Below, in pieces: positions 32,051 to 39,364 of a DNA stretch of 64,000 bases (position 1 is the stretch's first letter; every line of letters starts with the position of its first letter). The notes beneath the pieces were generated by a model. The model ran no database searches and was not told where the DNA came from. It saw only the letters and a list, made by a program, of their open reading frames with translations. This DNA comes from Comamonadaceae bacterium (GTDB lineage: Bacteria; Pseudomonadota; Gammaproteobacteria; Burkholderiales; Burkholderiaceae_C), in the NCBI GenBank assembly GCA_027488215.1, contig JAIYCB010000004.1, positions 1-64,000 on the forward strand, in the 5' to 3' direction. The position numbers and the translations under genes were made by a program.

Positions 32051-32542
32051 ATGATTTCGAATAAAACCGTCAATGCCGTCAATGTTTGCATCCTGATCGC
32101 TGCGCAGCAAAACTTGGGGCGCGTCTCGACCACTGAGCTGTCGAAAAGCCTGCAGCTTTCGGTCTCCAACCTCGAAAGCATTCTGAAGCTGCTCAAAGAC
32201 CAGCAGATCGTTTCGTCCCGCAAAGGTCCAGGGGGCGGCTATGAAATCAGGAGTGATCTGGCACTGATTTCCATATGGGACATCGCAGCCGTGTTCGAAC
32301 CCACACTGGCACAGCAAGACAGCGATGCGATGGCACTGGATGCGGCGGGCTACGAATGGGGGCTCGAACAGGTGATCATCCGTAACCTGAGTCAGGTGAC
32401 CTTGTCCGATTTTGTGGTGCTCCAAGCGCAGCCCGTACCCGTCGAAGCGCCCGTGGTGAACCGCTTCAAGTTCAAACCCCTGGCCGCCCCCTTGATACCC
32501 AAGGTACCCAACTCGGTTTTTCAGTTGCACATGGCCCTGTAG
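32051..32542 (+). CDS. Rrf2-family transcriptional regulator
   Basis: 163 residues with an Rrf2-type winged helix: VNVCILIAAQ, STTELSKSLQLSVSNLESILKLL (recognition helix) and GPGGGYEI (wing). The C-terminal half has none of the clustered Cys of IscR/NsrR, so it should not carry an Fe-S cluster. It resembles Cys-less Rrf2 proteins found near redox genes. It is divergent from the MerR regulator and 33 bases ahead of a methyltransferase gene. Target unknown; the sulfur island genes on either side are candidates. Confidence 0.78.
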   Translation: MISNKTVNAVNVCILIAAQQNLGRVSTTELSKSLQLSVSNLESILKLLKDQQIVSSRKGPGGGYEIRSDLALISIWDIAAVFEPTLAQQDSDAMALDAAGYEWGLEQVIIRNLSQVTLSDFVVLQAQPVPVEAPVVNRFKFKPLAAPLIPKVPNSVFQLHMAL

Positions 32543-32575
32543 CATTGAGGAGCCTCAAAGTTACAGGGGAGCCCC

Positions 32576-33196
32576 ATGAGCACATTCAACAACCCACAAC
32601 AGACTTGGAACCAACGATTTGCCGCCGAACACTACGTATTTGGCGAAACGCCCAATGCCTATTTGCAATCGCAAGCAGCCCACCTGTCACCAGGCACTGC
32701 GCTGGCTGTAGCCGATGGAGAAGGCCGCAACAGCGTGTGGCTGGCCGAGCAAGGCCTGCAGGTGGACGCCTTTGATTTTTCGGACAACGCCATCCGCAAG
32801 GCCCAAGCCTTGGCCGAAGGCAGACAAGTGAAGGTGAATTTTGTGTGCAGCGATTGGCAGTGTTATGAATGGCCCTCTGCACATTACGACAACATGGTGG
32901 GTATCTTTTTTCAGTTTGCCACCCCCGAGGAGCGCAGCGCGCTGTTTGCGCGCATGCTCGGCAGCCTCAAGCCTGGCGGTACCCTGATCATCCAGGGCTA
33001 CACGCCCCGTCAACTGGACTTCAACACTGGTGGACCTGGCAAGCTGGCGCATCTGTATGACGAAGCGTTGATGCTGGACTTCTTTGGTCATCTGGACATC
33101 CTGGACCTGCGCACCTACGAAGCCGAAATCAAAGAGGGCACAGGCCACCATGGCATGTCTGGCTTGCTGGGACTGACGGCTCGCAAAGTGCTTTGA
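32576..33196 (+). CDS. class I SAM-dependent methyltransferase
   Basis: 206 residues with a Rossmann-type methyltransferase fold. Motif I is VADGEGRNSVWLAEQG (residues about 45-60), the acidic SAM-ribose residue follows in DAFDFSDNAI, motif II includes YDNMVGIFFQF and motif III LKPGGTLIIQGYTPRQL. The pattern resembles TehB-like and thiol/small-molecule methyltransferases. A strong GGGGAG site precedes the ATG. In a sulfur island a role in thiol or chalcogen methylation is conceivable but unproven. Confidence 0.83.
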   Translation: MSTFNNPQQTWNQRFAAEHYVFGETPNAYLQSQAAHLSPGTALAVADGEGRNSVWLAEQGLQVDAFDFSDNAIRKAQALAEGRQVKVNFVCSDWQCYEWPSAHYDNMVGIFFQFATPEERSALFARMLGSLKPGGTLIIQGYTPRQLDFNTGGPGKLAHLYDEALMLDFFGHLDILDLRTYEAEIKEGTGHHGMSGLLGLTARKVL

Positions 33197-33260
33197 CCTG
33201 TGGTGCGAGAACCCCAACGCCAGAGTGGTTGGCCGAGTCCGCCCAGACCTATTGTCGCTG

Positions 33261-34148
33261 ATGGCTGCAAGACTCCTGATAAACGCCTCAGCGCCCATGT
33301 TCGCAAACAAACATTTCTTCGCGCTTTTCCTCTCATTGGCCTTGCATGCGGGGGTATGGCTGCTGCTCAGCAGTCATCGTTTCCCATACCTCAGCCTGTC
33401 TGAAACGCCCAAAACTTCATCAGAGAAAATCGTCTTTCTGGAACTTATCCAGCCAACGCACCAGCCACTGACCGCACCTGCATCAGCGCACCCCACAACA
33501 CCCACTCCTGAGCCCCCGCGAACCACGCCCTTGACGGCTGCCGCTCCACTGCCCGCACCCGAGCGACCCCGCGCCAGCATGGCGGCACCTGCGCCACCCA
33601 CGGCCGAAGAATGGGCATTCGCCGCCAGCTACACCAACAAGAACAGCAAGGGCTACCGTTACAGCTGGGGCCAGCAAGTGCGCAGCATGATGGGCACCGT
33701 TGTGGAAGGACCCGACCAGGGCCTGGTGCGCTTTCGGATCGAGATCGTGCCAGACGGCCGTTTGACACAGTTGCAAACACTCTGGACCACCTCACCCGTG
33801 GCCGAACAACTCGCGCGGCAAGCCATTCAGAACATGCCGCCACTGCCGCCCACCCCCACTGGCAAGCCCCTGGTGTTTGACAAAACCATCACGTTTTCAC
33901 CCTTTGCAAACGATGGCCCACCCCTGTACAAGGACGATTGCCTACCCGACCCACCGGTGTTTCGCAACCCGTTCGCCTGGAATGGCCTATCTCCTCAAGA
34001 GGTGGCTGCCCCCACCCCGACAGCCAAACTTGACCCGCAAGCGCTGGCTGACTGCCTGCGCCAATTACCCAAAGACAGCATCGATGCCGAAAGGGCCAGC
34101 GATCAGCGCCTGATGGACCAATGGGGTTCCAGCAAAACTGGGCGCTGA
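33261..34148 (+). CDS. TonB-like energy-transducer protein
   Basis: About 295 residues. One N-terminal membrane anchor (FFALFLSLALHAGVWLLL) is followed by a Pro/Ala/Thr-rich stretch (about residues 65-115), and a C-terminal domain with GLVRFRIEIVPDGRLTQLQTLWTTSPVAEQLARQAIQNMPPLPPTP, the beta-alpha-beta pattern of TonB C-terminal domains. It should link the inner membrane to outer-membrane receptors. No exbB, exbD or receptor is nearby. The start is uncertain: ATGs at 33261 and 33297 both lack a clear ribosome site. The last 70 residues, with two Cys, are not recognised. Confidence 0.7.
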   Translation: MAARLLINASAPMFANKHFFALFLSLALHAGVWLLLSSHRFPYLSLSETPKTSSEKIVFLELIQPTHQPLTAPASAHPTTPTPEPPRTTPLTAAAPLPAPERPRASMAAPAPPTAEEWAFAASYTNKNSKGYRYSWGQQVRSMMGTVVEGPDQGLVRFRIEIVPDGRLTQLQTLWTTSPVAEQLARQAIQNMPPLPPTPTGKPLVFDKTITFSPFANDGPPLYKDDCLPDPPVFRNPFAWNGLSPQEVAAPTPTAKLDPQALADCLRQLPKDSIDAERASDQRLMDQWGSSKTGR

Positions 34149-34197
34149 TGAACTCGTTCGACCTTCTCGAGGGTTTGCCCACCCAAGCTGTGGATGA

Positions 34198-34800
34198 TCA
34201 GCCCAACAACTTCCCGATGGCCTGCACGTCTTCAGCAAACATTTGGCCTTTTTCGGCCAACAGCAAACGGCCATCGCGCCCCACCAGCAGCGTGATGGGC
34301 AGGCCTTTGGGCTTGGGAAAAGCCTGGCGCCAGCTCGGACTGGCCCACGCGGCGGGGAAGGTGTAGCCACGCCTGGCCATATAAGCGCTGGCGTCTTCGG
34401 GCTTTCGGTCAATCGACAAGGCCACCATGCTCCAGCCCTGGCTTTGGTGCTCGCGCCAAAGGGCTTCCATGCTGGGGCTTTGCAATGCACAAAACGGACA
34501 AGTGCTGGACCACCAGTAAATCAGCAAGGGCCGACCCGCTGTCTGCGCCGGATCCAGATTTTTCCCGTTGAGCAACTCAATGCGCGGCATGCGCAGATGG
34601 CTGCCCAGCTCGGGCATGGCAGGGGCTTGGCGCTCTAACTGGGCTTCAGAGGGTGTTTGAGCGGCGCTGTTGCCCGACCAAGCTGCCAAGACAGCGGCAG
34701 AAGTGGCCAACCAATGACGGCGCGAAAGAGCCAAAGGAAGGCCATCATCACAGGCCTGAGGGGCATCAATGGACGAGGGATAAGGCTTTGAAGTCGACAT
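34198..34800 (-). CDS. TlpA/ResA-like periplasmic thioredoxin (SoxW-like)
   Basis: 200 residues. An N-terminal region with LSRRHWLATSAAVLAAW forms an export signal (twin-arginine-like), followed by a thioredoxin fold with redox motif CPFC in YWWSSTCPFCALQSPSMEAL, and the cis-Pro in KGLPITLLVGRDG. TlpA/ResA-like proteins reduce periplasmic disulfides, for example in cytochrome c maturation; in sox clusters SoxW-type thioredoxins keep SoxYZ active. It is convergent with the TonB-like gene and lies 84 bases downstream of another thioredoxin-like gene. Confidence 0.82.
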   Translation of the reverse strand: MSTSKPYPSSIDAPQACDDGLPLALSRRHWLATSAAVLAAWSGNSAAQTPSEAQLERQAPAMPELGSHLRMPRIELLNGKNLDPAQTAGRPLLIYWWSSTCPFCALQSPSMEALWREHQSQGWSMVALSIDRKPEDASAYMARRGYTFPAAWASPSWRQAFPKPKGLPITLLVGRDGRLLLAEKGQMFAEDVQAIGKLLG

Positions 34801-34884
34801 GTCAGGGACCTTTCAAAACGGATGGCCAGCGTTCAACGCAGCAACAGGTTTTCGTTGGTGATTTCGTAACGCCGACCTTGCTTG

Positions 34885-35379
34885 TCACAAGGCCTTGCGG
34901 CCCGTGGCCAGGCGCTCGTCCAAATAGGGACCATAAAAGTCGGGCAAATAGGCCCCTTCCATGCGCTCGGCCACCTCTTTGCCCCCCACACCAAAAAACA
35001 GCAACGTGGGCGCGACCGCAATCTTCCAGGCGCGTGTCAACTGATCATGGGTGGTGAGCTTGCCATTGAAATCCAGAACCGCTTGAGAACTGCGCATGTC
35101 AACCTGAACGATCACCGCCCCCGCCTTCTGCAAGGGTGAAAGATGCGATTGACGAGCCTGACGACAAAACACACAACCATCCAGGCTGACCATGACCACC
35201 AGGGGCTGCTTGTTTTGAAGGGCACGGGCCAACTCGTCGGGCAAAGATTGGGCCGCGGGCAAGGTCGCCCCTGGGCGCTGGGCCCAAGAATTCCCCAAGT
35301 TCAAAGCCAATCCGGCCAACACCAAACAATCACGGCGTCGCCACTTCAGCCTGTCGAACAAAGAGAATACTGGGGACAT
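34885..35379 (-). CDS. SoxS-like periplasmic thioredoxin-fold protein
   Basis: 164 residues with a hydrophobic signal (RRRDCLVLAGLALNLGNSWAQ region) and a thioredoxin-like core: VVMVSLDGCVFCRQARQSHL gives the CVFC redox pair, and AVAPTLLFFG the cis-Pro loop. It resembles SoxS, the thioredoxin that reactivates oxidised SoxYZ in Paracoccus. The Met of MSPVFSLF is the likely start; upstream in-frame codons cross a palindrome. It is divergent from the thiosulfate permease gene, sharing the inverted repeat at 35412-35436. Confidence 0.78.
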   Translation of the reverse strand: MSPVFSLFDRLKWRRRDCLVLAGLALNLGNSWAQRPGATLPAAQSLPDELARALQNKQPLVVMVSLDGCVFCRQARQSHLSPLQKAGAVIVQVDMRSSQAVLDFNGKLTTHDQLTRAWKIAVAPTLLFFGVGGKEVAERMEGAYLPDFYGPYLDERLATGRKAL

Positions 35380-35411
35380 GGATTTAAGAAAGTGGACAAT
35401 AGCGGGTTTTG

Positions 35412-35436
35412 TCTCGGACAGCCGGACTGTCCGAGA
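35412..35436. promoter_or_regulatory. perfect 10-base inverted repeat between thioredoxin and permease genes
   Basis: TCTCGGACAG-CCGGA-CTGTCCGAGA is a perfect 10-5-10 inverted repeat midway between the divergent SoxS-like gene (start 35379) and the permease gene (start 35482). Its position suits an operator shared by both promoters. It differs from the palindrome at 29710, so a different regulator is implied. Confidence 0.6.
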
Positions 35437-35481
35437 TAAAGCCGACAAATATAAGAACCCAATGAATTATTGGAGAAATCC

Positions 35482-36546
35482 GTGAATCTCGCAAGCTTGC
35501 TCGAAACCTGGGGTGACACGAATGTACTGGCCTTGGCGGGTGCCTTGGTCGGTTTCATTTTTGGTTTTGCCGCCCAACGCAGCCGCTTTTGTGCTCGAGC
35601 TGCCGTTATCGAATGCTGCGAAGGTCAGGCTCGCGAGCGTTTCAGCGTTTGGTGGCTGGCTTTTGGGGCTTGCCTGGTCGGTGTGCAGGCTTTGGTGTTC
35701 ATGGGTGGACTCAAGCCTGCCGATGCCCGCTACATTGCCTTGCCCGGCAGCATTTCTGGTGCGGTCTTGGGGGGCTTGTTTTTTGGCGCAGGCATGATCT
35801 TGACGCGTGGCTGTGCCAGCCGCTTGCTGATTTTGTCGGCCAATGGCAACTTGCGTGCTTTGTTGGCCGGGTTGGTCTTTGCCGTGACCGTCCAGGCCAG
35901 CATTGCCGGTTGGCTGGCCCCTGCACGCAAAGCCTTGGCCAGCTGGTGGCCAGTGGACGGTGGTCCATCCAAGGACTTGCTGTACCTGACAGGTTTGGGC
36001 GCCACGGGTGGACTGGTGCTGGCCGTGCTGGCTCTGGCCACAGGTTTTTACTTTTTCTTCAAAACGCACCAGCACCGATGGGGCTTGGCGGCTTTTGCGC
36101 TCATCACCGGTCTGAGCATCGCTTTGGGTTGGGGTCTGACCCAGGCCATTGCTGCCCAATCTTTCGAAGCGGTACAGATCCAAAGCCTGAGTTTCAGCAG
36201 TGCATCTGCAGAAATGTTAATGCGGGTTCTGTCCAGCGCCACATCCCCCAGTTTGGGCTTTGATGCCGGCTTATTGCCTGCCACATTTGTTGGCTCTTTG
36301 TTGGGTGCCTTGGTCGGTGGTGATTTCAAATTTGAAGGCTTCAAAACCGAAAACAAACTGGGCCATTACCTGACGGGCGCCGTGCTGATGGGTTTTGGTG
36401 CCGTCTTGGCAGGCGGCTGCACCGTGGGCGCTGGCTTGACCGGTGGCTCGATCTTCTCGGTCACCGCCTGGCTCACGCTGATCGCGATTTGGCTGGGTGC
36501 TGGCATTTCATGGCGCATCCACCGCAGCATGGGCTGGGCCATGTAA
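35482..36546 (+). CDS. YeeE/YedE-family (TsuA-like) thiosulfate permease
   Basis: 354-residue inner-membrane protein with about nine to ten hydrophobic segments. Conserved Cys motifs of the thiosulfate transporter TsuA/YeeE are present: RSRFCARAA, LTRGCASRLL, and LAGGCTVGAGLTGG, which relay the substrate through the channel. The start is a GTG with GGAG six bases upstream. It probably brings thiosulfate or a related sulfur compound into the cytoplasm. It is divergent from a SoxS-like gene and convergent with fccB. Confidence 0.87.
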   Translation: MNLASLLETWGDTNVLALAGALVGFIFGFAAQRSRFCARAAVIECCEGQARERFSVWWLAFGACLVGVQALVFMGGLKPADARYIALPGSISGAVLGGLFFGAGMILTRGCASRLLILSANGNLRALLAGLVFAVTVQASIAGWLAPARKALASWWPVDGGPSKDLLYLTGLGATGGLVLAVLALATGFYFFFKTHQHRWGLAAFALITGLSIALGWGLTQAIAAQSFEAVQIQSLSFSSASAEMLMRVLSSATSPSLGFDAGLLPATFVGSLLGALVGGDFKFEGFKTENKLGHYLTGAVLMGFGAVLAGGCTVGAGLTGGSIFSVTAWLTLIAIWLGAGISWRIHRSMGWAM

Positions 36547-36560
36547 ATCAAGCCCAAAAA

Positions 36561-36588
36561 AACGCCGCAAGTCCAAGACTGCGGCGTT
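36561..36588 (-). terminator. terminator between convergent permease and fccB genes
   Basis: AACGCCGCA and TGCGGCGTT form a strong stem, extended inward by GTC/GAC with one bulge. On the minus strand it is followed by TTTTTTT, so it mainly ends the fccB transcript; on the plus strand the T-run is missing. Confidence 0.72.
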
Positions 36589-36608
36589 GGGCTCTGAAGC
36601 TTAAAACA

Positions 36609-37883
36609 TCAAGCCAGTGTGTCGGCCCAAATGTTTTGCGCCCAAGACATGGCGTAAACACCCTCCAACTCATTGGCGGCACTCGAAAGGCCGCCTGAGC
36701 CGGGAACGGTCACCATGGTCTTGCGCTCAGCATCGTAGCGGTGAACGCTGGCCACATGGACCACATCTTTGCTGCTGACGAAGCTGTAGCAGGTGTTGTT
36801 GTAAACGGGCATGCTGTTGACTTGCTTGCCCATCAACAAGGCAATGACCGCAGCGGCGCAGGTCTTGCCATGCTGGTTGGCCATGTGGCCTGATTTGGGC
36901 ATGCCCGGCGCAATCTGGATCGAGTCGCCCAGCACGTGAACGTTCTTGGCCGCTTTGGATTCAAAGGTCAAAAAGTCCACTTCGCACCAGCGCTTGTTGG
37001 CGGTAGCCAATCCGGCATTCACGGCCACATCACCGGCACGCATGCTGGGGATCACATTCAAAACGCTGGCCTTGATGTCTTCGTTGAACTCGAACTTCAA
37101 GGTCTTATTGGCCACGTCCACATCGGTCACGTTGTGCTTGCCACGGTACTCGATGATGCCCTTGTAGCGATCGGTCCAGGCCTTCTTGAACAGTGCGGGC
37201 TTGGAGGTGACGTCGTCGTTGGCATCCAGAATCAAAACCTTGCTCTTCGGTTTGGCCCTGGTGAAATAATCGGCCACCTGACAGGCGCGCTCATAAGGAC
37301 CTGGAGGGCAACGGTAAGGCGCTAAGGGAATGGACATGGCAAAAACGCCGCCATCGGGCATGGCTTCGAGTTGTTTGCGCAGGGTCAGGGTTTGCTCGCC
37401 GGCCTTCCAGGCGTGCATCACTTGCTCTTTGGCGCCGGCACGGTTCATACCGGGCAAGGTTTCCCACATGAAGTCCACACCAGGTGAGACGATCAGGCGG
37501 TCATACGTCAGCTCAGTACCACCCGCCAATTTGACGATGCGCTTGTCAGCATCAATCGTGTTGACGCGGTCCTTGATGATCTTGACACCATGGCGCTTGG
37601 TCAGGTTGTCATAAGGGGTGGTGATGTCGGCCATCGTTTTGCTGCCGGCAAGCACCAAGTTGGAGATGGGGCAAGAGATGAAGGCACTGTTGGGCTCTAC
37701 CAGAGTCACCTGGATCTTGTGGTCAGACCACATGCGCAGGTATTTCGCGGCTGTCGCACCCGAATAGCCTCCACCAATGACCACCACCTTGGGGCCGCTG
37801 CCACTGCCTAGGGTGGCACAACCCGAAACCATACCCATGGCACCCAAAGCGGAGCCGGTTTGTAAAAAATGACGACGTTGCAT
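36609..37883 (-). CDS. fccB: flavocytochrome c sulfide dehydrogenase, flavoprotein subunit
   Basis: 424-residue FAD protein of the FccB/SoxF family, which oxidises sulfide to sulfur in the periplasm and passes electrons to the haem subunit. A twin-arginine signal (MQRRHFLQTGSALG) is followed by the FAD-binding VVVIGGGYSGATAAKYL. Conserved Cys are in SAFISCPISN (covalent FAD attachment region), YRCPPGPYERACQVA and NTCYSFVS, the last pair providing the redox disulfide. VLGDSIQIAPGMPKSGHMANQH is the C-terminal FAD contact. The haem subunit gene lies 11 bases upstream. Confidence 0.94.
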   Translation of the reverse strand: MQRRHFLQTGSALGAMGMVSGCATLGSGSGPKVVVIGGGYSGATAAKYLRMWSDHKIQVTLVEPNSAFISCPISNLVLAGSKTMADITTPYDNLTKRHGVKIIKDRVNTIDADKRIVKLAGGTELTYDRLIVSPGVDFMWETLPGMNRAGAKEQVMHAWKAGEQTLTLRKQLEAMPDGGVFAMSIPLAPYRCPPGPYERACQVADYFTRAKPKSKVLILDANDDVTSKPALFKKAWTDRYKGIIEYRGKHNVTDVDVANKTLKFEFNEDIKASVLNVIPSMRAGDVAVNAGLATANKRWCEVDFLTFESKAAKNVHVLGDSIQIAPGMPKSGHMANQHGKTCAAAVIALLMGKQVNSMPVYNNTCYSFVSSKDVVHVASVHRYDAERKTMVTVPGSGGLSSAANELEGVYAMSWAQNIWADTLA

Positions 37884-37894
37884 GGCTGTTTTCC

Positions 37895-38203
37895 TTAACG
37901 TTTTTGGGCAGCAAAGTAGCCAGCGATGGCCGTTATTTGCTCGTCGGTGTAGCCCTTGGCGAGCTGATGCATGATGGTGGCGGCGGGTACACGATCTGCT
38001 TTGAAATCCAGCATCTTTCTGACCATGTCATCTTTGTTAGAGCCTGCCAGGGAAACCATACCCGGCTGGGCACGGCCATCGGTGCCATGGCAAGCAGCGC
38101 AGGAAGCTGCCAAGCTGCGGGCTTGCAGTGGATCAATCTGGGCTTGTGCCAGACCTGACAGAGCGAGCCATGAGGCTGCTGTCAAAAGAAGTTTCATCTT
38201 CAT
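37895..38203 (-). CDS. fccA: flavocytochrome c sulfide dehydrogenase, monohaem cytochrome subunit
   Basis: 102-residue cytochrome with signal peptide ending near LAQAQ and one haem motif CAACH at about residue 43; the Met ligand is probably in ATIMHQLAKG, with the family ending DEQITAIAGYFAAQ. It is a one-haem (SoxE-like) version, shorter than the diheme FccA of purple sulfur bacteria. It directly precedes fccB and follows a DsrE-family gene. The start has AAGGAAA upstream; another Met lies two codons later. Confidence 0.88.
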   Translation of the reverse strand: MKMKLLLTAASWLALSGLAQAQIDPLQARSLAASCAACHGTDGRAQPGMVSLAGSNKDDMVRKMLDFKADRVPAATIMHQLAKGYTDEQITAIAGYFAAQKR

Positions 38204-38250
38204 GGGGTTTCCTTGTAAAAACAATGGATGGCAGGTATCAAACCGCCAGC

Positions 38251-38661
38251 TCAGGGACGCAAATACACAAAACCTTGCTTGGCTTGCAATGTGGCCACCT
38301 CGGCCACACCAGCCGGCACCACTTTGGCTTCCATCAGCAACTTGTCAGCTGAAATCTTGCGGGACACCAGGGTGTTGTTGCAAACCCGAAACTCAACACC
38401 CTTGCTCACCAAATCGCTTACGCCCCCAGCAATGGGCTGGTCCATCTGGTTGGTTGCACCGTCCAGCAAAAAGTCGATGCCCAAGCCATGGGCGACAACG
38501 ACAATTTTGACTTTGGGGTCGGCCGCGATGTGGTTGCGGATATTGCCAATGGCACGCGATGCCTGGGGAATGCCTTCGCTCAAGTGGTAAACCACCTTGA
38601 TGTCAGCCCAAGTCAAAGTGGTGACCAGCAAACCCGTCAGCAACAGAAGATTTTTCTTCAT
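38251..38661 (-). CDS. exported DsrE-family protein
   Basis: 136 residues with a clear signal peptide (KKNLLLLTGLLVTTLTWA) and a DsrE/DsrF-like fold: IKVVYHLSEG, IRNHIAADPKVKIVVVAHGLGIDFLL, GVEFRVCNNTL and VVPAGVAEVATLQ. DsrE-like proteins carry sulfur on Cys; the single Cys in FRVCNNTL is the candidate. The periplasmic location suggests a sulfur-transfer role beside the sulfide dehydrogenase. Strong AAGGAG ribosome site. It forms an operon with the upstream ArsR regulator and downstream fccAB. Confidence 0.85.
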   Translation of the reverse strand: MKKNLLLLTGLLVTTLTWADIKVVYHLSEGIPQASRAIGNIRNHIAADPKVKIVVVAHGLGIDFLLDGATNQMDQPIAGGVSDLVSKGVEFRVCNNTLVSRKISADKLLMEAKVVPAGVAEVATLQAKQGFVYLRP

Positions 38662-38746
38662 AAGTTTCTCCTTAAGTATGGATATTAGTCTCAACTGGGC
38701 ATGATGGATGCTCGTGAAAACCCGGCTTGAAACTGACGCCGATCTT

Positions 38747-39076
38747 TCAATCGGACTCGCTCGCTATTTGGACGCAGACAGCTCGGCACAAGGTAACCAC
38801 CTGATCATTGATGATGCGGTAATAAATTTGTACGCCATCGCGACGCTTTCCAACCACCCCAGCTTGATAGAGCGTGTTCAGGTGCTGCGACATGTTAGGT
38901 TGGGTCGTGTCGATCTCGGCCAGCAACTCACCCACATTCTTTTCGCCGTTGCACAGGGCGCTGATGATGCGCAGCCGCATAGGGGCTGACATGACGCGAA
39001 ACAACTCGGCGGCTTTATCAAAAACCTCTTCCGATTCAGTCAAGACGTTGTCTTCTGGTGGTGCTGTTTTGGCCAT
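38747..39076 (-). CDS. soxR: ArsR-family sulfur-responsive regulator (SoxR/SqrR/BigR-like)
   Basis: 109 residues, a small winged helix-turn-helix protein: AELFRVMSAPMRLRIISALCNGEKNVGEL, then TTQPNMSQHLNTLYQAGVVGKRRDG as recognition helix and wing. Cys occurs at 42, 97 and 101; C42 matches one of the two redox Cys of BigR/SqrR-type persulfide sensors, and 97 or 101 could be the second. It is expected to repress sulfur genes and release DNA when polysulfide links its Cys. It leads the dsrE-fccAB operon and probably also controls the sox operon, where a deleted copy remains. Confidence 0.85.
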   Translation of the reverse strand: MAKTAPPEDNVLTESEEVFDKAAELFRVMSAPMRLRIISALCNGEKNVGELLAEIDTTQPNMSQHLNTLYQAGVVGKRRDGVQIYYRIINDQVVTLCRAVCVQIASESD

Positions 39077-39364
39077 GTTGTCTTTTCGTCGAATGTCTCA
39101 AACGCCGCACAATTGTCCTGCAAAAAGCCACGGGATCAAGCCGATGCCCAAGTGACTGCCAGAGACAAGGCGACCTTAAAAGTGTCAAGCTTGGGCATTG
39201 TGGCCAATTTTGCGGCGGTTTCCAACCATCGATTTGTTCTTTGCTCATACATAAATACAGATAAGCGGCCAGCAACCCCTTGGGTGCTTGCATGCTTTGC
39301 GTTGGCTCAAGCACCAGGGTGGGGTTTGAGAGCACACTGAATTTTTTTAAACAAAACATCACTC

